NCBI RefSeq assembly: GCF_000315625.1
Contig: NW_005434657.1
Coordinates: 752,740 to 783,082 of the forward strand
DNA from: Guillardia theta CCMP2712
Lineage: Eukaryota > Cryptophyceae > Pyrenomonadales > Geminigeraceae
Direction of reading: 5' to 3'
Length of the DNA: 30,343 nucleotides
Shown here: positions 23,716 through 30,343 of the stretch, in pieces
How the letters are laid out: each line of letters starts with the position of its first letter
How positions within the stretch are numbered: position 1 is the stretch's first letter
Position numbers and translations under genes: made by a program
The notes under the pieces: model-generated
Told to the model about the DNA's origin: nothing
Database searches by the model: none
What the model saw: only the letters and a program-made list of their open reading frames with translations

Positions 23716-23814
23716 AGGAGGTAAGCCTTGAACCTTTCACTTGATTACCTCTGATAACATGTCGACCCTCCTCGCAGCCCTCACCCTCTCCCTCCTCGTC
23801 TTTCGCTTCCTTCC

Positions 23815-24636
23815 CTAGCGCTTGACATACAAAGAATAACCCCACACCGGCGGATGCTTCCTCCTGGCGCCGGCAGAACCACCAGCTTGTCCTGCATCGC
23901 CTCACCTGCCGCTACCCATGAGCTCCTCCCCTGCTCCCTCTCTCCCTGCTCCATGCGCTCTGCCTCCTCGCGCCTGCTCACCTTTCCGACCGGAGATGCG
24001 GCCGCTGCTCCACTTGACGGCAGCCGCGGCCATGGCAGGAGAAGCGAACTGACAGTCGCGTCAACGGCTCGTGGGGAGGAGAGGAGGGAAGAGGGAGAAG
24101 AGGCAGGAAGATCGAGGAGGGAGGAGAGAGGAAGAGAGGGAGTGTCACAAGGATCACCTGAGCGAAAGCATAGAATTGCCTCATTTGGAGCCGGATGACC
24201 TGAACAAGCGGATGAAGAAACTTCTCTTCCTCCCATCGTCTTCACCTGTCCGAACAGCTCCAGTCTCTCTCTCAGCTGCTTCTCGTTGAAGCCGTAGATC
24301 CCTCCCAAGTACACCTGACCGGGGGTTGAGGTTGCAGGGGCACCATGTTTCATTCTTACCACGCATCCTTCCTTGTCTGCTAGTGGATCTCTGACAGCTC
24401 CATGGCTGATCAATGGATGCGAGTTTAGAGGGGGATAGATTCGCAAGAGCGAGACGAGTGGGGAAGGAGCAGAGAAGGAAAGGGGCACGAAGTAGACGGG
24501 CAGGAAGATTGAGAAAGGGACATGACATGAAGCAGGGAACGATGAAGGAAGGGAAGGAGGACAGTGATAACCAGAGCTGCTGGAGGGAGTCGCTCCTCTG
24601 CTCCCACTGAGCTCGGATGCTGTGCCATGTGCCCAT
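23815..24636 (-). CDS. small single-RRM RNA-binding protein
   Basis: Six exons on the minus strand: 24636-24572, 24405-24360, 24314-24246, 24199-24158, 24048-23982, 23891-23815; 121 aa, with every phase consistent. The spliced product is one RNA recognition motif. RNP2 is VYLGGI, helix 1 is NEKQLRERLELFGQV, RNP1 is QFYAFAQF, and helix 2 is ASPAMAAAAVKW, followed by SGRISGRK. A short basic tail ends VWGYSLYVKR. The strand pattern around RNP1 resembles the RRM of RBM22/Slt11-type splicing factors, but the zinc-finger part of those proteins is absent, so the exact role is open. It converges on the GST gene, with about 100 bp between stop codons. Exons 1 and 2 are the least certain. Confidence 0.75.
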
Positions 24637-25107
24637 GACTATCGCTGTTGGTAGATGAGCGTCACCGCAAAAATGAGAAATGTCAGCAGCGGAGAGACCT
24701 GTCCTCCTCCATTGCTTCAACATCCTACCGACCTACAAACACCTTTGAGTTCTTGTGGACATGCAACACATTCGCTCACATCGCGTTCCGTCTCAGTTAC
24801 TGGGGCGTCCACTCTTGACTTCATGGTTTGATATTGTGATATACATTCTGAGAGGTAAGTGAGATGAGGCAAAGCTTGTGGTAAGTAAGCAGAGATTACC
24901 TATGCTGTTGGCGACTCTACTTGGAGAATCTAAGATGTGTAGTAGGGTGTTTCCCTTGTCGCTGCCATTGCGTCAGAGGTTATCGGCAGTTCCAGCAACA
25001 GTACCTGGCATCCTCTATTCGCATTTTCAGTCTGTCTATTTGCTCTGGTGATAACAAGCTTCTGGGGAAAAGATTTCAGATCGGAATCATGCGATCCAAC
25101 CTAAATC
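24637..25107. other. spacer between two leftward genes
   Basis: No gene seen. It should hold the promoter of the RRM gene and the 3' end of the unknown secretory protein gene. An in-frame ATG at 24723 could extend the RRM protein upstream by 29 residues. Confidence 0.4.
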
Positions 25108-27007
25108 TTACTCCAAGTCTTCTCGCAACTTCAAAGCTTCTAATTTGGATTTCGCGGTTTGTATGCAGGATTCAAGTGCGGCAACCACAGAATTTGTTTC
25201 AAGAGAGTGATAGCCTGTGCAATGCAATAAGGAGAAGAAGGAAGATTCATAATTCCAATGTACCTTCATTCTCAACCGGATCCAAGCCATCAGCACCAAA
25301 GGAATACCACCTGACCATACAGTCACAGGCTCTTCACGGATTCATGCAGATACACGCCTCTTGTTCGCGTCGAGAAGAAGCACCTTGCCGTCGTCATTCG
25401 ATTTTTTCACCACATCATTCAGGGCAGAGACGACTTCTTCTGCTGACATCGCACTCTTCACTGCATACTCATATTCGGGCTCGTCCTTGTGCGAGGCCAC
25501 AAGTTTGCTTCTGATACCCTGCTCAACAGATGTCGTGTCCTCTAGGGGAAATTGCTCCACTTGATCGATGGCAGCGCTTTCATTCTTCTGGTCCAGGTTG
25601 ATGCTAAGGTCGTCGTCCTGGTCCCCCTCGAAGGGGGAGATTTTCTTAGAGACCTGGACAGGTTCGAGGGCTGACATTGCAGTCCACGAATCAGCTCTTG
25701 AGGAAGAGACTGTGAGAGCAAAGGAGTAAGAAGCGTTTGTGAAATTCAAATATGTATGTAGAGACCATGTCGGCAGAGCAGAGCAGAATTCGGTGTCACA
25801 TTCTCGGGTTGCAAGACAACATGATTTGAAGACGCTGGCAAATCATCTCAATTCAAAGGGAGGTCGAATAGATTGATACCTTTCTCACTCCCTTTCTTTG
25901 AGCCAGGCACAATTTCGACAGACCTCTTCTTCGTTGCAGAACTTTTTGTAAAACTAGTCGCCTTGGAGTTTGAAGGGACATGATCTGTCTTTAAAAAGTC
26001 ATCATAGATGTCGGCAGCTTGAGGCGATTCAAGATTGAGCTTGACACAAGTTGATGGAAAACCTAGAAAAGAAAACTTGACACAGGGGACCCAACACAAC
26101 TTAAACGAGATTACCCTTCTTGCCGTTCGTCAGTGCTGGAACTTTCAGCTCTTCTGACGGAGAAAAGTCTGAACTGATGTCCCACTCGTGCTCAATCTTC
26201 TTGACATTTCGAGAAACCTGCTTTTTTCCTGCAATACACTGTCACGATGCGGAGAGGTCTATCTCTGCCTCGTGGACCTGATGGCTGCCGTGGCGGAGAC
26301 AAGAGCATCCTGTAGTCCTGTTGGAGGGGCTTTCTCACCCGTCGAGGATATTCCTTTGATTGTTCCGAGACTGCTCCTAAATCACCCCGCAATGCTGCTG
26401 CCAGCGCGTCGTTCGCACGCGTCCCCCATCTCGGAGAAAGCTGCCCGCTTCTTGTCATTCTCGGCGCTGGTTTTCGCGCTGCAACCAACGGAGGCTGTCT
26501 GCTCCTGGGGTTTGTGTTCGATGCCCGCTTGGTAGTTACGCGCTTGACGCTGGGAGGTTTAGGGCGACCTTTCAGAGCTCTCTTAGCACAGAGGTTCTCA
26601 AGGTCTTTCCTCACAGCCTTGGCAATGTCTCCTTCATAGCTACTGTCACCCCGATCGATGCTTTCCTTGTCTGAAATCAGATCCAGCCACTTGGGCTTCG
26701 GAGCCTCCCTGCGCTTCTCTTCTTTCCAGACCGAGCTCCAGTCCGGATCGCAGGAAGTGTCGTCTTCTGAGCTGTGAGAGAGCTGCCAGTCCTTCTTCCG
26801 CCTTCCTCCTGCAAACCGTGTCCCCCCTCGCAACACAAGCCTTGTAACCTGACATTGCTCGTGCCCCTGCAGTTCCACCAAGGTGATAGGAACATTCTTG
26901 TTTCCGTATACGATTGTCGGCAACTTGGTGAGTGAGTCAGCACCAACTCCGTCATCCTGCTGGCAGAGGATGGCAGAGACAACGATCAAAACCTTCCAGA
27001 TCTGCAT
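25108..27007 (-). CDS. unknown secretory-pathway protein
   Basis: Six exons on the minus strand: 27007-26339, 26217-26115, 26062-25880, 25709-25358, 25310-25264, 25214-25108; about 486 aa, total length divisible by three. MQIWKVLIVVSAILC is a signal peptide. The mature protein is hydrophilic, with a basic, Pro-rich middle (about 150-215) and an acidic region (FEGDQDDDLSINLDQKNES, VEQFPLEDTTSVEQG). A C-terminal helical part reads SAMSAEEVVSALNDVVKK and ends AALESCIQTAKSKLEALKLR. I recognise no family. Intron 4 (25311-25357, 47 nt) fits only if it begins with GC; every GT option breaks the downstream frame. The second acceptor is also atypical: the best-looking tgcag lies 10 nt upstream in the wrong phase. 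Confidence 0.65.
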
Positions 27008-27878
27008 TCCTACATCATCCGCTCTACATGGGGTTGGCGAAGTTGTTGAAGCGCATGCAGCGCCCGTGGAATCATGCCCAGGATGGCACCCTGGTGATGA
27101 TAGAGCCTTTCCGTTGACTTCGTGCCCAATTCATCTCCTCGCAGCGAACGACAAATCTGAATCCTGGGTCGGCAAGGCTATCTGGATCAAGTGTCAGAAC
27201 AATCTCAGTGCGAATGATCCTCTCTAAATCTTCCAAAATCCTTCGAACACGATATTATGAGATATTCATGTCATTAGATCATAGCGTTTCTTGTTCATGT
27301 TCTAACACTGATGTCCATGTTCCAAGTCCTGCCCTTCCTCCTCATCATCTATTCGTCCATTCATCCATCAGACCATCACTCCCTCCTCCTTCAATACTTT
27401 CTGTCCTCCCTACGCCCCTACCATTACCGTCATTTCTTCCCCAGCCCTCTCTCACCATTTCGCTCCCTCGTATCCTTCCTCTCATTCCCGCCCTTCCCTT
27501 CTGACCACCCCACCCTCATCCTTACCTGGTGAGTGACACACCCACCTATTTAAATTCAACACCCACCTCTTTCACTAAATTACCATCATCTTGTACCCTA
27601 CCTATGAAATTCGGTATATTCATACCTGATATATACCCCTTTAAAGTACCCCATTAATTGTGTGTACCTACCCCCTACAATTCAAGACCCAGTCAGGACC
27701 TTTTGATCCCCCGTTTCTCTATTAACTAAATTCTCAAAAGAGCAATGGCGGGGTTGGGGTGGTGTGTAGAATTTGAAAGTTTGAAACTTCGGAAACCTCG
27801 GAAAGATTTTGTGAATGAAAGTTTTCTAATGAAAGTTCGCCCATGACCTACTAGGAAGTTTATGAAGTTTTGACGCTA
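27008..27878. promoter_or_regulatory. divergent intergenic region, C/T-rich
   Basis: About 870 bp between two divergent start codons. Positions 27310-27530 are CT-rich on the plus strand and 27535-27700 carry accc, ccctacc and taccccc motifs in AT-rich surroundings. No gene is supported; the open frames at 27208-27532 are low complexity. Confidence 0.5.
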
Positions 27879-30343
27879 ATGCGGTACCTGGCCGGGGGAA
27901 CGCTACTGCTGCTGGCAATGCTGGCGAGTGGGAGCGAAGATGAAGGTTGTTCGAGCATGATCTACGAGATGCTTTTCTTGCTCCATCTGAACTTTCTCTC
28001 CCCTGATAGTTTCCTGCCCTCTTCTTATATGACTCAATTGATCTGCATCGCAGGTCACCATTTCTCCTTCAGTTACCTTGGAAGGTATGAAAGTTACAGT
28101 TCCTCTCCTCTCTGGTTCTGACGAGATCTCTATGGCTCGTCTCTTCTTGGTCTGCCTTTTCTCCTTCCGAAGAGAAATTTCCTTCTCTATGTCTCCCGAA
28201 TTTTCAGCTGACGCTCTGTCTATCAAGTATTTCCATTGCTACTTCCTGCTATAGGTGCTGCTGACCTTCTCGAAATCATCAGGTCATGTCAAAAGTTCGG
28301 ATTAGATCCTGAGGTTCATCGGAGATCCTTGAGAGAGTACATTGAGAACAAGGTCGGCTAACAGCTGCCTTGCCATCGAATGCCAGATGCTTTGTCACGA
28401 CAGTTCGTGTTTGCGACTGACCTTCTTCACATGTTCATGTGCCGTTGATCATGCTTGCAAGTGTTGCTCATGCTCCCACGTATGATTCAGTCTGCAGGTC
28501 GCAGAGCACTTCGATGACGAGCGGATTCGAAATGTGAGGGACAGGCGCCTTCCTGTCCTCGTTCTCACCGTGCGAAGGGCATGCTGTCGCTGGATAAGGA
28601 GGCGAGATGGTTCGCCGAATCGGTCTGTAGAGATTTTCCATCTCTCCATGGGTAAGAGAGAAGAAGTGAAGGGAGAAATACACGAGATTGAGCTCAACAA
28701 TAGGTTGGGACACTCAAGATTTTCGCTGAGGAATGAGCCCCGAAGGATTATCGACGCCTTCCCGTTCTTCAACGAGATCGGTAATCATACGTCTTGACTG
28801 TGCAGATGCATTCTTGGACTCACTTACTTGAAGAGATATTGCAAGTTCGTATCAAAGAGCTGGATCCCGTGAGATTCATTGCTCGCTCTTGGAGATTCAT
28901 TGCTCGCTCTTGCCGACTGTTCTGATTCCCATGCTCTTTCCTTTGACGCGCAGGTCGTGGATAAATTTATCCTGGTGGAAAGTGCAATGACCCACTCTGG
29001 GTTCCCGAAGGAGCTGATCTTTGAAAGCAACCGTAACCTGCTCGTGAGAAGCATCTCGGTTCTCGTTGACACCTCGAGCAGGCAACTTCTTCGAACCATG
29101 GCTTGAGAAGATTGTCCACATTATCCTCGACTCTCTGCCCAACTCGCCAGATCACTGGGTCAGGTGAGACATCGAAACCTTGCTGCCAGCATGTCTTACA
29201 AACTTCTCGACAGAGAACGAGCGCAAAGAGATGGAATCCATGAAGGGTTGGAGCAGGTCTTTCCTGCAGATCCAGTCCTCCAGTCAGTTCACGAGTGACG
29301 TTGAGCGCTGTAGTCTGGTGCCGATGGGGAAGACCTCCTCATAGTCTCAGATACCGACGAGATCCCAAGAAGGTGCAGTCCCATGTTGACCCTCCTCCTT
29401 GGTTCGCTCAGCGGCTGGTTCGCACGGTTACTCGCCTTTCCTCAGGTCAACCATCCGGGCCCTGAGCTGGTGCGATGGTTTCCGATCTCCTCTGCAGGTG
29501 AAGAGCTGCGGGGGGGGGAGGGGGCATGACGAGTTGACTTGAACTTCCGAAGCTTCGTAGCGCCTTCTTCTACTACTCCTTGGAGCACCGGTGTCGTTCC
29601 CCTCCCCTTCCCCATCCCTCCCTCCTCTCGCATCTTGACCTTTCCTCCTTCCTTGACCCTCCCTCCCCTCCCCTCCCACACTGCCCCTGCTAACGTTTCC
29701 CCTCTGCCAGCTGGACAGAGAGGCTGGACGTCGGGTACCGACCGTTCCAATGGAAGCAGCCGCGGGCCATCCTGGTGTCTCAGGTCGCACTAGGAGCATG
29801 TGATCGAAATCCTCTCACACCTGATCGGGCAGTTGGCCTTCCCCCGTCTCACTGTCAACCATCTCCGGTATGACCCTGCAGACGAGGCTTCCAACAATAT
29901 GGATGTGAGTCCTCCTGCTCCTCATCATCATCATCCTTCACCTTCTTCTCCTCCTCGTGCTCCTCCCCCTCTCCTTCACCCCTTCCTATTTGGAAAGCTT
30001 TTCCCCCCTTCCCCTCCTCGTTCCCCTTCTCATTCCGTTGCTTCCTCCTTCTCCTCTCTTGCCCCATCTCCTTCCCTTCTCCACCTCCTCCTTGTAAAGT
30101 TCTCCGGCAGGTCATACTCGACGCCAGCTGGCACCTGAGTTTCTTCGGCGGTGTCGATCGAATCAAGACTAAGATTGAAGCATATGCGCATCAGGTACCC
30201 GGGAGATCGCACAGCCCATGTCTTGACGGCACTTAGGAGAACAACGTGGCCGAGCTGAAGAGCACTGAGCACTTGATCAACTCTACTAAGCAGGGACAAG
30301 ATTTGTTTCGAAGAGGTCAATCCTCTCTCTCTCTCTCTCTCTC
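27879..30343 (+). CDS. family 17 glycosyltransferase (GT17), 3' end outside window
   Basis: At least 17 exons: 27879-27945, 28054-28092, 28255-28352, 28498-28533, 28578-28651, 28704-28780, 28834-28868, 28954-29032, 29082-29163, 29214-29256, 29314-29372, 29446-29497, 29553-29590, 29711-29783, 29833-29904, 30111-30194 and 30237 onward. A signal peptide or anchor (MRYLAGGTLLLLAMLASG) leads the protein. GT17 enzymes transfer the bisecting beta-1,4-GlcNAc in animals; the acceptor here is unknown. Family signatures appear in order across the splices: DAFPFFNEIEILQVRIKELD, FILVESAMTHSG, ESNRNFFEPWLEKIVHI, the metal-site-like DLLIVSDTDEIPRR, RALSWCDGF, and ASWHLSFFGGVDRIKTKIEA. A tail matches the usual DLFRRG. 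The last visible exon probably ends at a GT near 30316 (phase 1). It should act in the Golgi or ER lumen. Confidence 0.9.
28871..28912 (+). repeat. 21-bp tandem duplication in a GT17 intron
   Basis: Two perfect, adjacent copies of a 21-bp unit starting gagattcattgctcgctc lie inside the intron 28869-28953, immediately after the donor. The extra copy makes this intron 85 nt long. Confidence 0.85.
30322..30343. repeat. CT dinucleotide repeat at window edge
   Basis: Ten or more ct dinucleotides run off the end of the window, probably at the start of a GT17 intron, since a possible donor lies at 30316. Confidence 0.8.

Noticed and set aside
26192-26338. Continuation of the first exon of the secretory gene to a stop at 26192
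   Set aside because: The strong gtgag donor at 26338 and the good downstream frame fit better; the read-through tail does not join the later exons.

Overview
The window is nuclear DNA of a eukaryote, most likely a photosynthetic alga with a red-lineage secondary plastid; a cryptophyte of the Guillardia type is my best guess. Three signs point that way. Nearly every gene is interrupted by very short GT-AG introns, mostly 40-57 nt. Two genes start with a signal peptide followed directly by a phenylalanine-led transit region (AEA|FVTG and ATA|FQSS), the bipartite plastid presequence of cryptophytes and other red secondary algae. Most families are typically eukaryotic (OCRL-type 5-phosphatase, FKBP, RRM, PDZ, GT17). 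I see no operons, ribosome-binding sites, IS elements or CRISPR arrays. The gene models were spliced by hand, using reading-phase agreement and conserved motifs across each junction.

Layout: 1-802, purine-rich and low-complexity, no firm gene. 803-2750 (-), ankyrin-repeat/FKBP fusion. 3081-4134 (+), pentapeptide-repeat protein with a three-part thylakoid-lumen presequence. 4135-5211, gene-poor, with a long CTG/CTC tract. 5212-6259 (+), unknown plastid-targeted protein with an internal duplication. 6428-7278 (-), small PDZ protein. 8117-8614 (-), weak hypothetical. 9665-12791 (+), acidic leucine-rich-repeat protein. 12792-13915, intergenic DNA with five copies of a 58-bp minisatellite. 13916-16758 (+), OCRL/INPP5B-type inositol polyphosphate 5-phosphatase (5-phosphatase, ASH, RhoGAP-like). 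17466-20818 (+), large unknown protein with 66 uninterrupted CAG codons. 20949-21828 (-), glutathione peroxidase. 22618-23715 (+), sigma-like glutathione S-transferase. 23815-24636 (-), small single-RRM protein. 25108-27007 (-), unknown secretory-pathway protein with a probable GC-AG intron. 27879-30343 (+), family 17 glycosyltransferase that runs off the window.

Functional themes: two plastid-targeted proteins, a head-to-head pair of glutathione enzymes (GPx and GST) that both have hydrophobic N-termini, one phosphoinositide phosphatase, one glycan-modifying enzyme and one RNA-binding protein. Genes are closely packed: the convergent pairs polyQ/GPx and GST/RRM are about 130 and 100 bp apart. 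No gene set here clearly forms a new system. The most unusual items are the (CAG)66 tract, the ankyrin-FKBP fusion with altered active-site residues, the duplicated plastid protein and the 58-bp minisatellite.
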